Of a stretch of 64,000 bases of DNA, positions 27,310 through 36,502 are shown one piece after another. A program made the position numbers and the translations under genes. Source of the DNA: Paraburkholderia silviterrae (lineage in GTDB: Bacteria; Pseudomonadota; Gammaproteobacteria; Burkholderiales; Burkholderiaceae); NCBI RefSeq assembly GCF_004353915.1, contig NZ_SMRP01000028.1, positions 2,883-66,882 of the forward strand, in the 5' to 3' direction. Each line of letters starts with the position of its first letter. Within the stretch, counting starts at the first letter, position 1. The notes under the pieces were generated by a model. It saw only the letters and a program-made list of their open reading frames with translations, was not told the origin of the DNA and did not search any database.

Positions 27310-28877
27310 CCGAGCTCCCAGTCTGTCGAGTCCGTGGCGTGCGAGGCATCAGCCGCGTGTGAAGCGGGTGCGGCGTGCGCGGCCGCACCGTGCGCCTCGG
27401 CAGGGCCGGCTGCATGAGCGTCGCTCGTCTGCGCCGCGGCGGCGCGTGCATACGCACCGGCGGCCCGCGCGCCGTCCATGCCCATCGCCCCCCCTGCGCC
27501 GCCGATCTCGCGGATCGACAGCCCCGCGAGCGCGAGGCCAAGCGCTTCGAGCCGCCCGCGCAGCGCTTCGCTGTGCGCGGTGAGGCGCTGCGCACCGCCC
27601 GGGCTCGCCTGCACGCGCACCGCGAGCGTCGAGCCCGCGAGCGTCAGCTCCGCGTCGACGGTGCCCAGCGCCGGCAGCGCCAGCGTGAGACGCGTGCGCC
27701 ATGGCGTTTCGTCGTCGGCGGTGCTGCGCCCGGCGCGTGAGTTGCGTGGATCGAGGCGCTCGTCGTCGTCCGGCTGGATGGTCCAGTCGAGCCGCACGCC
27801 CGGCCACGCCTCGCCGGTCCAGCGGAATTCGCCGGTCGCGAGCAGGTCGAGCTGCTGGCGCACGAGCGGCAGCAGCGCCTCGTGCACGCCGACACCCGTC
27901 CCCGCCCCGGCGGGCGTGCGGGCGGCGGGCAGCAGCGTGTCGGCGAGCGCCGCCGCCGTGCGGCCACCTTCGCGGAGAGCCTCCTGGGCGAGCGCGGTGG
28001 CATTGGCTTCGCCGCGCGCGCCCGAGGCCGCCGCCGTCCCCGCCGCGTTGGCGGTGTTGGCCGTGCGCGCGCCCTGCTGCGCGGCGCCGGGCAGATCGGT
28101 CCACAGCACGTCGTCGATGTCGTCCGCGGCCTGGCTCCAGTCGAGCGGCAATTGCGCGCCGTCGCTGGTCAGGCGGTTCTGCGGCTCGTCGGCGAGCTCG
28201 CCGGGCGTGCGCTGGCCGCGCAGCCATTGGGCGAGATGGGATTCGTAGAAGAGGCCGCTCGACGCCACGGTCTGCGCGAGCGTCGCGGCAAGCGCCGCGA
28301 CCGGGCCGGATTGCGCGGCCAGTGCCGCCCCCTGGGCTGCCTGCGCGCCTTGCGGCGTGGACGCGGCGCCCCGCGGGCCGGCCGTGCCGCCATTTGCGCC
28401 ACCTGCGCCGGCAGCGCCATCGGCGTCTTGCGCGCCGCCTGGCAGTCCCGCCTGCGCCGCCTCTGCCGCGAGATCGGCGAGCAGCGCGGCTTCCATTGAC
28501 TGAACCTCGGCGGCGGCGCTCGCCTGACCGGCGGAATTGGCGAGGCCCGGCAGCGGCAGTGAGCCAGGGTCGCCCAAGGGCGCATCGCCGGCAGCCGTTG
28601 GATCGGCCCAGATCGGCGCGCGCCCGACCACGGCGGGCGTGGCCTCGCCGCCGGAGCGGATGATCGCGTCGAGCGCGAGCGCGACCGCCGAGAGCACGGT
28701 CTGCGCCGATGCCTGAGGGGAGCCTGCGCTGCGCGGGTCGGCCAGCGCGGCAACGCCGCCCGTGAGCGCGGAAACGCCCGTCTGCGCGGCACCCGCGCTG
28801 CCCTGGGAGCCGGTCGGGCCCAGCGCGCCTATGCGGCTAGCGAGCAGCGCTGCGGCGCTCGTATCGATTCCGTTCAT
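27306..28877 (-). CDS. Second FliK-like flagellar hook-length control protein
   Basis: 523 residues, rich in Ala, Gly and Gln in the first 300 (GVSALTGGVAALADP and similar), with a structured C-terminal region (RLTLALPALGTVDAELTLAGSTLAVRVQA) of the type seen in the Flg_hook domain. The canonical fliK is separately encoded at 36503. It is translationally coupled to the FlhB-tail gene and probably a hook-length or export-switch factor. Low-complexity N terminus is usual for secreted molecular rulers. Confidence 0.72.
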   Translation of the reverse strand: MNGIDTSAAALLASRIGALGPTGSQGSAGAAQTGVSALTGGVAALADPRSAGSPQASAQTVLSAVALALDAIIRSGGEATPAVVGRAPIWADPTAAGDAPLGDPGSLPLPGLANSAGQASAAAEVQSMEAALLADLAAEAAQAGLPGGAQDADGAAGAGGANGGTAGPRGAASTPQGAQAAQGAALAAQSGPVAALAATLAQTVASSGLFYESHLAQWLRGQRTPGELADEPQNRLTSDGAQLPLDWSQAADDIDDVLWTDLPGAAQQGARTANTANAAGTAAASGARGEANATALAQEALREGGRTAAALADTLLPAARTPAGAGTGVGVHEALLPLVRQQLDLLATGEFRWTGEAWPGVRLDWTIQPDDDERLDPRNSRAGRSTADDETPWRTRLTLALPALGTVDAELTLAGSTLAVRVQASPGGAQRLTAHSEALRGRLEALGLALAGLSIREIGGAGGAMGMDGARAAGAYARAAAAQTSDAHAAGPAEAHGAAAHAAPASHAADASHATDSTDWELG

Positions 28878-29104
28878 GCGGAGCGTGGCCCGCGCGGGCC
28901 CGGTTAGGCGCCGCGCGGCCCAAGCGGCTGCGCGACGCGGTCAGATTTCTCGCTGGTGCGTGCTGCTGGTGCGTGCTGCCGGGTGCTGGCGCGGGGCGCT
29001 GCGCTTTCGTCGGCCATCCTCGGCGTCCGTCCGCGCGCGAGCGATGAACGCTCACGGCCCCTCACGGGCCCCGGCGGCCCTTGACGCGCCCCCTGCCGCA
29101 CCGC

Positions 29105-29437
29105 CTACCGCGCGCCGTACAGCTCCTGCAACACCCGCGCCGGCTGCGTGGTGCCGTGAAAGAGCGCCGCAAGGCGCGCCATGCACGGACTCGCGAGGTC
29201 GCGGATCGCTGCGTCGTCGGCAAGGATCTGCCGGATCAGCTCGTACTTGCGGGTGCGCTCGGGTGCGGTGAGCCGCACGCCGAAGTCGGCGTTCTTGAGC
29301 GCGTCCACAAGGTGCCGGTACTCCTCCTGGAGCCCGATCAGCTCGTTCCAGTGCGCACCGCGCGCGGCATGGAGCATCCGCCCCGAAACCGCCGCAATCG
29401 CCTCGTAGTGGGCAAAGTAGTCTGCTTTCGAATTCAT
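29105..29437 (-). CDS. fliT: Flagellar export chaperone FliT
   Basis: 110 residues, all helical. It has the FliT pattern (MNSKADYFAHYEAIAAVSGRML, WNELIGLQEEYRHLVDALK, RTRKYELIRQILADDAAIRDLASP). FliT binds the filament cap protein FliD and can modulate FlhDC. Its start overlaps the fliS stop by four bases. fliD is not in the window. Confidence 0.88.
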   Translation of the reverse strand: MNSKADYFAHYEAIAAVSGRMLHAARGAHWNELIGLQEEYRHLVDALKNADFGVRLTAPERTRKYELIRQILADDAAIRDLASPCMARLAALFHGTTQPARVLQELYGAR

Positions 29438-29880
29438 CTCGTCAATGAACCAGACACAGGTCCGGACGACTCTCTGGCCATCCGCTCCACTTCCGGCGCA
29501 ATCCCCAACCAGGCTTCCTCGAGCGTCGCCAGCAGGCGGTCGACTTCGACCAGCATGGACTCGCTCTGTTGAATGTTCGCTTCGAGCAGGCGTTGCGTCA
29601 TATAACCGTAGAGTGCGTTCAGGCGCTGCGCGACTTCTCCGCCCGCCTCGATGTTCAACGCCAGCTGAAGCCCGCTTTCGACAATCCGGATGGCCTTGCC
29701 GATCGCCTCGCCGCGCGGCCCCACATTACCCATCTGCAAATGCATGCGGGCCTGTGCGATCGCCTTGCGCGCGCCTTCGTACAGAAGCGCGATCAGCTTG
29801 TGCGGACTCGCGCCCATGACCCCTGTTTCGACACCCACGCGTGCATAAGCGTTGGCTCCAGACTGTGCAGGGGAAAACAT
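29434..29880 (-). CDS. fliS: Flagellin chaperone FliS
   Basis: 148 residues. ANAYARVGVETGVMGASPHKLIALLYEGARKAIAQAR is the FliS core, and the later LEANIQQSESMLVEVDRLLATLEEAW completes it. It holds flagellin unfolded for export. Start: ATG preceded by AAGGAG. An in-frame start 14 codons upstream has no good ribosome binding site. A sigma-28-like promoter lies about 85 bases upstream. Confidence 0.95.
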   Translation of the reverse strand: MFSPAQSGANAYARVGVETGVMGASPHKLIALLYEGARKAIAQARMHLQMGNVGPRGEAIGKAIRIVESGLQLALNIEAGGEVAQRLNALYGYMTQRLLEANIQQSESMLVEVDRLLATLEEAWLGIAPEVERMARESSGPVSGSLTR

Positions 29881-29963
29881 CGGCGCTTCTCCTTCGAATG
29901 TGCGGCTATGGATACGTTGCATCAGGCCCTGGCGCCTCGTGGCGCGAGCCGGTTCTAGCCGTG

Positions 29964-29991
29964 TTATCGGAACAGCACAGGAGAAGCTTTA
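29964..29991 (-). promoter_or_regulatory. Sigma-28 (FliA) type promoter of fliST
   Basis: On the minus strand, TAAAGCTT, 12 bases, TCCGATAA, close to the FliA consensus TAAAGTTT-N11-GCCGATAA. It lies downstream of the fliE stop and upstream of fliS. Confidence 0.75.
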
Positions 29992-30037
29992 GTCAGACAA
30001 GTCTGATAAATCGGACAAAGGGCGCAGCGCGCGGCCT

Positions 30038-30373
30038 TCACACCTGGGTTTGCATGATGTCGGTGTAGGCCGAAACGAGCTTGTTGCGCACCTGCAGGCC
30101 GAACTGGAAGCCGATGTTGGCTTTCTGCATGTCGACCATGACGTCGTTGAGCGAAACGTTGCCAGCCCCCATCTCGAACGCCTGCGATTCGCCGACGGCC
30201 TTTTGCTGGTCGCCGCTGATCTTGTCGAGGGACGCCTTGAGCGCCGCGGCGAAGCCGCCCGCGGTGGCCGCACCGGAGCCGCCGTCGGCCGCGGCGGAAC
30301 CGCTCGCCGCCTGAGTGGCCATCGACTGCATCTGCGCAAGGGCCGACGTGAGTGGGTTGACTGGCACGGTCAT
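30038..30373 (-). CDS. fliE: Flagellar basal-body protein FliE
   Basis: 111 residues. The C-terminal half (SLNDVMVDMQKANIGFQFGLQVRNKLVSAYTDIMQTQV) is the FliE signature; FliE joins the MS ring to the rod and is the first exported rod protein. The Ala/Gly-rich N-terminal half is usual for the family. AGGAG precedes the ATG. It is divergent from fliF, with a palindromic operator candidate and a leader hairpin between. Confidence 0.95.
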   Translation of the reverse strand: MTVPVNPLTSALAQMQSMATQAASGSAAADGGSGAATAGGFAAALKASLDKISGDQQKAVGESQAFEMGAGNVSLNDVMVDMQKANIGFQFGLQVRNKLVSAYTDIMQTQV

Positions 30374-30409
30374 GTTTTCTCCTGTCGACCAGAGTTGGCG
30401 CTTTAGCTG

Positions 30410-30452
30410 TCGGCCGGAGTAAGTGCTTCAAGCACTTACTCCGGTCCCATGC
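30410..30452 (-). promoter_or_regulatory. Leader hairpin element, copy 2
   Basis: Perfect 13-bp stem CCGGAGTAAGTGC / GCACTTACTCCGG with loop TTGAA on the minus strand (30414-30444), flanked by TGCATGGGA and CCGACAG. It lies in the fliE leader, 37 bases from the start. Same element as at 23049. Confidence 0.7.
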
Positions 30453-30590
30453 AAAGCTGTTTCAAAGAGGGGTAGTGCGAGGGCGCGAGCCCACCCGGGC
30501 GGGGACGGCGCGCCGCCCGGCCAACCCGGCGCGCATACAGAGCGCCGAATCTGGTGAGGAGCATAGCAATTCGCCCATTCGGGAAGCCCC

Positions 30591-30619
30591 GAAACTAGGG
30601 GGAAAACCCGGCTCTATTC
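30591..30619. promoter_or_regulatory. Candidate FlhDC operator between fliE and fliF
   Basis: Minus-strand GAATAG-AG-CCGG, then GTTTTCCCCCTAGTTTC. It shares the order GATAG/CCG/CCCCC/TTC with sites before fliL (38219) and between flgB and flgA (63165). The binding protein is inferred. Confidence 0.55.
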
Positions 30620-30723
30620 GCGCAATCGGCTTGCCAGAGGCTGCGGATAATCGCTGTCGTGAAAGTTTCCGCCGCGCGCGTGCCGCGCCGCGGGACAGCA
30701 AGTCTCCCGGAGAAACCCGTAGC

Positions 30724-32520
30724 ATGGATTCGTCTGCCAACTCTTTGATCAACCCCGACGCCCGCGTGGGCCTCGCCACCAGCGGCGCCGCCACGGGCGC
30801 GGCCGCTGCAGGCGTGGCCGGCGGCGCCGCGGAGGACCTGGGCGGCGGCTTTGCGCAGCGCCTGGGTTCGCTGTCGTCGCTGGGCAAGGTGCGCGGCAAC
30901 CCGCGCGCGCCGCTCATCGTCGCCGTGGCGGTGCTCGTGGCCGTGGTCGCCGGGCTCATCCTCTGGTCGCGCGCGCCCGACTATAAAGTGCTTTACAGCA
31001 ACCTCTCGGACCGCGACGGCGGCGCCATCATCACGGCGCTGCAGGCCGCCAACGTGCCCTACAAGCTCTCCGAAGGCGGCGGCGCGGTCCTCGTGCCGTC
31101 CGACCAGGTGGGCGAAATGCGCCTGCGCCTCGCGCAGCAGGGCCTGCCCAAGAGCGGCTCGGTGGGCTTCGAGCTGATGGACAACCAGAAGTTCGGCATC
31201 AGCCAGTTCGCCGAGCAGGTGAACTACCAGCGCGCGCTCGAGGGTGAGCTCGAGCAAACGATTCAATCGATCCAGAGCGTGAAGTCCGCGCGCGTGCATC
31301 TGGCCATTCCGAAGCCCTCGGTGTTCGTGCGCGAGCGCGAGGCGCCCACCGCATCGGTGCTCGTCAACCTGTACCCGGGCCGCGCGCTCGACGACGGCCA
31401 GGTGGCCGCCATCACGCACATGGTCGCCTCGGCCGTGCCCGATCTGCCGGTGCGCAACGTCACCGTGGTCGACCAGGACGGCAACCTGCTCACGCAGAGC
31501 GCCACTAGCGCCGGCCTCGACGCCTCGCAGCTCAAGTACGTGCGCCAGGTCGAGCACGACACGCAGTCGCGCATCGACGCGATCCTGGCGCCCCTCTTCG
31601 GCGCCGGCAACGCGCGCTCGCAGGTGAGCGCCGACCTCGACTTCTCGAAGCTCGAGCAGACTTCCGAGAACTACGGCCCGAACGGCAGCCCGCAGCAAGC
31701 CGCCATCCGCAGCCAGCAGCAGAGCATCGCCACCGATGCGCAGCAGGCCAATGCCGGCGGCGTGCCGGGCGCGCTCTCGAACACGCCGCCGCAGCCGGCC
31801 TCGGCGCCCATCAGCGTGGCCGCCGGCGCAAGCGCGAACGGCGCGGCCCCTGCCACGCCGATCTCGGACCACCGCGACACCACCACGAACTACGAGCTCG
31901 ACCGGACCGTGCGCCACTACAGCCAGGCGGCGGGCGACATCAAGCGCCTCTCGGTGGCCGTGGTCGTGAACTATCAGCAGCAGGTGGACGCCAAGGGCCA
32001 CGCCACCATGCAGCCGCTCGACGCGCAAAAGCTCGCCCAGGTCGAGCAGCTCGTGAAGGACGCCATGGGCTACGACGCGAAGCGCGGCGACTCGGTGAAC
32101 GTGGTGAACGCTGCGTTCCAGCAGGAAGTCGACCCGGGCGCGAACCTGCCGTGGTGGCGCCAGCCCGACATGATCGCGCTCGCCAAACAGGTCGCGACGT
32201 GGCTGGGCATCGGCGCGGTGGCCCTGTTCCTCTATTTCGTGATGGTGAAGCCGGCACTGCGCCGCGCCTTCCCGCCGAGCGCCCCGGCCGCCGCCACGCC
32301 CGCGCTTGCCGGCGATCACGAGCCGATGCTGCTCGATGGCCTGCCGGGCCTCGACAGGCTCGAAGGCGCAGGGGATGCCGAAAGCGACAACGGCCTCCTC
32401 GCCCTCGAGAACGAGAAGCACAAGTTCGAGCGCAACCTGGAGTTCGCGCGCAGCATCGCGCGCCAGGATCCGAAGATCGTCGCAACCGTGGTCAAGAACT
32501 GGGTGAACGATGAACGCTGA
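30724..32520 (+). CDS. fliF: Flagellar MS-ring protein FliF
   Basis: 598 residues. One membrane helix near residues 55-80 (RAPLIVAVAVLVAVVAGLILW), the ring-building motifs (YKVLYSNLSDRDGGAIITALQ, ARVHLAIPKPSVFVRE), and a second helix near residue 490 (WLGIGAVALFLYFVMV). The C-terminal tail (NLEFARSIARQDPKIVATVVKNWV) binds FliG. Start at 30724 after CGGAG; homology begins here although the frame is open further up. It overlaps fliG by 11 bases. First gene of the fliFGHIJK operon. Confidence 0.97.
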   Translation: MDSSANSLINPDARVGLATSGAATGAAAAGVAGGAAEDLGGGFAQRLGSLSSLGKVRGNPRAPLIVAVAVLVAVVAGLILWSRAPDYKVLYSNLSDRDGGAIITALQAANVPYKLSEGGGAVLVPSDQVGEMRLRLAQQGLPKSGSVGFELMDNQKFGISQFAEQVNYQRALEGELEQTIQSIQSVKSARVHLAIPKPSVFVREREAPTASVLVNLYPGRALDDGQVAAITHMVASAVPDLPVRNVTVVDQDGNLLTQSATSAGLDASQLKYVRQVEHDTQSRIDAILAPLFGAGNARSQVSADLDFSKLEQTSENYGPNGSPQQAAIRSQQQSIATDAQQANAGGVPGALSNTPPQPASAPISVAAGASANGAAPATPISDHRDTTTNYELDRTVRHYSQAAGDIKRLSVAVVVNYQQQVDAKGHATMQPLDAQKLAQVEQLVKDAMGYDAKRGDSVNVVNAAFQQEVDPGANLPWWRQPDMIALAKQVATWLGIGAVALFLYFVMVKPALRRAFPPSAPAAATPALAGDHEPMLLDGLPGLDRLEGAGDAESDNGLLALENEKHKFERNLEFARSIARQDPKIVATVVKNWVNDER

Positions 32521-33505
32521 AGGAGCCACCAAGAGCGCACTGCTGCTCATGTCGATTGGCGAGGAAGAGGCCGCGCAGGTCTTCAAGTTCCTCGGCCCGC
32601 GCGAGGTGCAGAAGATCGGCGCCGCCATGGCCGCGCTCAAGAACGTCAAGCGCGAAGAGATCGACGGCGTGCTGCAGGAGTTCGTGAAGGAAGCCGAGCA
32701 GCACAGCGCGCTCTCGCTCGACTCGAACGACTACATCCGCAGCGTGCTCACCAAGGCGCTGGGCGAGGACAAGGCCGGCGCCGTGATCGACCGCATCCTG
32801 CAAGGCGGCGACACGAGCGGCATCGAAGGCCTCAAGTGGATGGATTCGGGGTCGGTGGCCGAGCTCATCAAGAACGAGCATCCGCAGATCATCGCCACGA
32901 TCCTCGTGCATCTGGACCGCGACCAGGCCTCGGAGATCGCGTCGTGCTTCACCGAGCGCCTGCGCAACGACGTGCTGCTGCGCATTGCGACGCTCGACGG
33001 CATCCAGCCGCAGGCGCTGCGCGAGCTCGACGACGTGTTGACGAGCCTGCTCTCGGGCAGCGACAACCTCAAGCGCAGCCCGATGGGCGGCATCCGCACG
33101 GCCGCCGAGATCCTCAATTTCATGACCAGCCAGCACGAGGAAGGCGTGATCGAGAACGTACGCCAGTACGACGCCGAGCTGGCCCAGAAGATCATCGACC
33201 AGATGTTCGTGTTCGAAAACCTGCTCGACCTCGAAGACCGCGCGATCCAGCTGCTGCTCAAGGAAGTGGAGTCGGAGTCGCTCATCATCTCGCTCAAGGG
33301 CGCCCCGCCCGCGCTGCGCACCAAGTTCCTCTCGAACATGTCGCAGCGCGCCGCGGAACTGCTCGCCGAAGACCTCGACGCGCGCGGCCCTGTGCGCGTT
33401 TCGGAGGTCGAAGCGCAGCAACGGCGTATCCTTCAGATCGTTCGCAACCTTGCTGAAAGCGGCCAGATCGTGATCGGCGGAAAGGCGGAAGACGCGTATG
33501 TCTGA
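32510..33505 (+). CDS. fliG: Flagellar motor switch protein FliG
   Basis: 331 residues, normal length. GATKSALLLMSIGEEEAAQVFKFL at the N terminus, the central EHPQIIATILVHLD motif, and the C-terminal torque domain with the charged DLEDRAIQLLLKEVES helix. It couples the rotor to the stator and connects FliF to FliM. Overlaps fliF and fliH. Confidence 0.97.
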   Translation: MNAEGATKSALLLMSIGEEEAAQVFKFLGPREVQKIGAAMAALKNVKREEIDGVLQEFVKEAEQHSALSLDSNDYIRSVLTKALGEDKAGAVIDRILQGGDTSGIEGLKWMDSGSVAELIKNEHPQIIATILVHLDRDQASEIASCFTERLRNDVLLRIATLDGIQPQALRELDDVLTSLLSGSDNLKRSPMGGIRTAAEILNFMTSQHEEGVIENVRQYDAELAQKIIDQMFVFENLLDLEDRAIQLLLKEVESESLIISLKGAPPALRTKFLSNMSQRAAELLAEDLDARGPVRVSEVEAQQRRILQIVRNLAESGQIVIGGKAEDAYV

Positions 33506-34190
33506 CGAAGCAACGGAGATGGCAACGCAACAGCAGCGCGCGCGCTCGGCGTACCAGCGCTGGGAGATGGCGTCGTTCGACCCGCCACCCCCGCCCTCGC
33601 CGCCCCCCACGCCCGACGAGACGGCCGCGTTCGAGGCCGAGTTGCAGCGCGTGCGCGACACGGCGCACCAGCAGGGCCTCACGTCCGGCCACGTGGCCGG
33701 CCAGGCGCTCGGCTACCAGGCCGGCTACGACCAGGGCCACAAGCAGGGCTTCGAGCAAGGGCGCGAAGAGGCGCGCGCGCAGGCGCGGCAACTGGCGCAG
33801 CTCGCGCAGCGCTTTGCCGATGCCTTGCAGACGGCCGAAGCGGGCGTGGCCGACACGCTCGTCGAGCTCGCGCTCGACATCGCGCAGCAGGTGGTGCGCC
33901 AGCACGTGCAGCACGACCCGACGGCGCTGCTGGCTGCGGCGCGCGAGGTGCTCGCGCACGAGCCGCAGCTCGCGGGCTCGCCGCAGCTCGTGGTGAGCCC
34001 CGCCGATCTGCCGGTGGTGGAGGCGTATCTGATGGAAGAACTGCAGACGCGCGGCTGGACCGTGCGCACCGACGCGGCACTCGAGCGCGGCGGCTGCCGC
34101 GCGCAGTCGGCGACCGGCGAGACGGATGCGGCCATCGGCACGCGCTGGGAGCGCGTGGCGGCGGCGCTCGGCAAGGCGCGGCCATGGTGA
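33498..34190 (+). CDS. fliH: Flagellar export ATPase regulator FliH
   Basis: 230 residues. Pro-rich early segment, then GxxxG-type repeats (AGYDQGHKQGFEQGREEAR) typical of FliH, and the C-terminal VELALDIAQQVVRQHVQ region. It holds FliI and connects it to the C ring and export gate. Overlaps fliG by 8 bases and fliI by 7. Confidence 0.93.
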   Translation: MSDEATEMATQQQRARSAYQRWEMASFDPPPPPSPPPTPDETAAFEAELQRVRDTAHQQGLTSGHVAGQALGYQAGYDQGHKQGFEQGREEARAQARQLAQLAQRFADALQTAEAGVADTLVELALDIAQQVVRQHVQHDPTALLAAAREVLAHEPQLAGSPQLVVSPADLPVVEAYLMEELQTRGWTVRTDAALERGGCRAQSATGETDAAIGTRWERVAAALGKARPW

Positions 34191-35962
34191 ATTCGACGCT
34201 GCACCAGACCGTGCACCAGGCGATCCACACGGGCGGCCTCACGCCGCTCGAACAGGAGCTCGCGCTCGCGTCGTTCGGGCCCGGCGCGCACGACCCGGCG
34301 CAAACGCACGGCGTGCTGGTGGGCGACGACACGCAGGCGGCCCAGCACGACGCCGATCCGCAGGAGCGGCAGGGCGCGCAAGCGGGCGCCGGCGAACGGC
34401 ACGCGCCGGCGGACACAGCCGCAATGGCCGCAATGCCCGACGTTGCCGCTGGAGCCGGGCCGGGCGCCGAAGCCACCCACGCGCCGCGCGCCGCCGAGCC
34501 GCTGCCCTACGCCGCGCCGCGCACTGCACCGTACACCCCGCCGCCGAACTACGACCCCAGCAATCCTCACCTTGCCGCCTGGAATGCGCATCTCGCGAGC
34601 GTGCGCGCGCGCAACGCGCTGGCCTTGCCGCTGCGCGGCTGCGGGCGCCTCACGCGCGCCGCGGGCCTCGTGCTCGAGGCCGTGGGGCTGCGCCTCGCCG
34701 TGGGCTCCGAAGTGATGATCGAGCTGCCGCAGGGCAGCTCGCTGCCCATGGCCGAAGCCGAGGTCGTGGGCTTCGCGGGCGACAAGCTCTTTCTGATGCC
34801 CACCACCGAAGTCGCGGGCCTCTTGCCCGGCGCGCGGGTCTGGCCGCTGGAGAGCGCGCCCATTGCCGACCCGATGGCGGGCGCCAAGCGCCTGCCGGTG
34901 GGCTGGGGGTTGCTCGGACGCGTGCTCGACGCCTCGGGCCGCGCGCTCGACGGCCTCGGGCCGCTCAATACCGAAGCCGATGCGCCGCTCACCGCGCCCG
35001 TCATCAACCCGCTGAACCGCGAGCCGATCCACAAGGTGCTCGACGTGGGCGTGCGCGCGATCAACGCGCTCCTGACGGTCGGGCGCGGCCAGCGCATGGG
35101 CCTCTTCGCGGGCTCGGGCGTCGGTAAATCGGTGCTGCTCGGCACCATGGCGCGCGCAACCAGCGCCGAGGTGATCGTGATCGGCCTGATCGGCGAGCGG
35201 GGCCGCGAAGTGAAGGAGTTCATCGAGCAGATACTCGGCGAGGACGGCCGCGCGCGCTCGATCGTGGTGGCCGCGCCCGCCGACGTCTCGCCGCTGTTGC
35301 GCATGCAGGCCGCCGCGTACACGACCACGCTCGCCGAATACTTCCGCGACCAGGGCAAGCACGTGCTGCTCTTGATGGATTCGCTCACGCGCTACGCGAT
35401 GGCGCAGCGCGAGATCGCGCTCGCGATCGGCGAGCCGCCCGCGACCAAGGGCTATCCGCCCTCGGTGTTCGCCAAGCTCCCGGCGCTCGTCGAGCGCACC
35501 GGCAACGGCCCGCAAGGCGGCGGCTCGATCACGGCGTTCTACACCGTGCTCACCGAAGGCGACGACCAGCAAGACCCCATCGCCGACTCGGCGCGCGCGA
35601 TTCTCGACGGCCATATCGTGCTCTCCCGCGCGCTCGCGGAAGCCGGGCACTATCCGGCCATCGACATCGAGGCGTCCATCAGCCGCGCCATGACCGCGCT
35701 CATCGACGAGCCGCATCTGAACCAGACGCGCGCGTTCAAGCAGATGCTCTCGCGCTACCAGCGCAACCGCGACCTCATCAACGTGGGCGCGTACGTGAGC
35801 GGGCGCGACGCGGTGCTCGACCGCGCCATCGCGCTGTATCCGCGCATCGAGGCCTTTCTTCAGCAGGGCTTTCGCGAAACCGCGAACTACGAACAAAGCG
35901 TCGATATGCTCGGCGCGCTAATTGGCAACACTTCGGGTAACGGCCAGGGAGCGAGAACATGA
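34184..35962 (+). CDS. fliI: Flagellum-specific ATPase FliI
   Basis: 592 residues, about 130 longer than enterobacterial FliI because of an Ala/Pro/His-rich N-terminal extension (residues 1-125). The ATPase core has GLFAGSGVGKSVLLG (Walker A), LLLMDSLTRYAMAQRE (Walker B region), KGYPPSVFAKLPALVERTGN and GAYVSGRDAVLDRAI. It energises export of rod, hook and filament proteins. GGTGG-type start region overlaps fliH. Internal starts within the extension cannot be excluded. Confidence 0.95.
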   Translation: MVNSTLHQTVHQAIHTGGLTPLEQELALASFGPGAHDPAQTHGVLVGDDTQAAQHDADPQERQGAQAGAGERHAPADTAAMAAMPDVAAGAGPGAEATHAPRAAEPLPYAAPRTAPYTPPPNYDPSNPHLAAWNAHLASVRARNALALPLRGCGRLTRAAGLVLEAVGLRLAVGSEVMIELPQGSSLPMAEAEVVGFAGDKLFLMPTTEVAGLLPGARVWPLESAPIADPMAGAKRLPVGWGLLGRVLDASGRALDGLGPLNTEADAPLTAPVINPLNREPIHKVLDVGVRAINALLTVGRGQRMGLFAGSGVGKSVLLGTMARATSAEVIVIGLIGERGREVKEFIEQILGEDGRARSIVVAAPADVSPLLRMQAAAYTTTLAEYFRDQGKHVLLLMDSLTRYAMAQREIALAIGEPPATKGYPPSVFAKLPALVERTGNGPQGGGSITAFYTVLTEGDDQQDPIADSARAILDGHIVLSRALAEAGHYPAIDIEASISRAMTALIDEPHLNQTRAFKQMLSRYQRNRDLINVGAYVSGRDAVLDRAIALYPRIEAFLQQGFRETANYEQSVDMLGALIGNTSGNGQGART

Positions 35963-36408
35963 CAAAGCAGACCGCGCTGCAGACCTTGATCGGCCTCGCG
36001 CAGGACGATGTCGATGCCGCGACGCAACGGCTCGGGCGCGTCCAGCGTGAGCGCGTGGAAATCGAGAAGCAATTGAAGGCGCTGATCGACTACCGCGACG
36101 AGTATCACGCGCGCTTCACCGAGTCCGCGCGCACGGGCATGGCCGCGGGCAATGTGCGCAACTTCCAGGCGTTCATCGACACGCTCGACACCGCCATCGA
36201 CCAGCAGCGCCGCATGCTCGAGCAGGCCACGCAGCGCGTGGAGGCCGCCAAGCCCGACTGGCAGCGCAGCCAGCAGAAGCTCGGCTCGTACGAGGTGCTG
36301 CAGTCGCGCCAGGACGATGTGCAAGCGCTCAAGGACGCCCGCCGCGAACAGCGCGACGCCGACGAGCACGCCGCTCGCGTGCTGCGCATGCGCAGCACGC
36401 ATTCATGA
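35959..36408 (+). CDS. fliJ: Flagellar export chaperone FliJ
   Basis: 149 residues, a long two-helix coiled coil (DDVDAATQRLGRVQRERVEIEKQLKALIDYRDEY and later QSRQDDVQALKDARREQRDADEHAARVL). FliJ links the ATPase ring to FlhA and recycles chaperones. ATGA overlap with fliI. Confidence 0.92.
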   Translation: MTKQTALQTLIGLAQDDVDAATQRLGRVQRERVEIEKQLKALIDYRDEYHARFTESARTGMAAGNVRNFQAFIDTLDTAIDQQRRMLEQATQRVEAAKPDWQRSQQKLGSYEVLQSRQDDVQALKDARREQRDADEHAARVLRMRSTHS

Positions 36409-36502
36409 CGCAGGCGCGAGCGAGCGCGCTCGTGTCATAGCTGGGGCACGCCTCGGGACACACTCCCGGCGCGTCCAGATCACGTTCAAGAGAGCAGACA
36501 GC

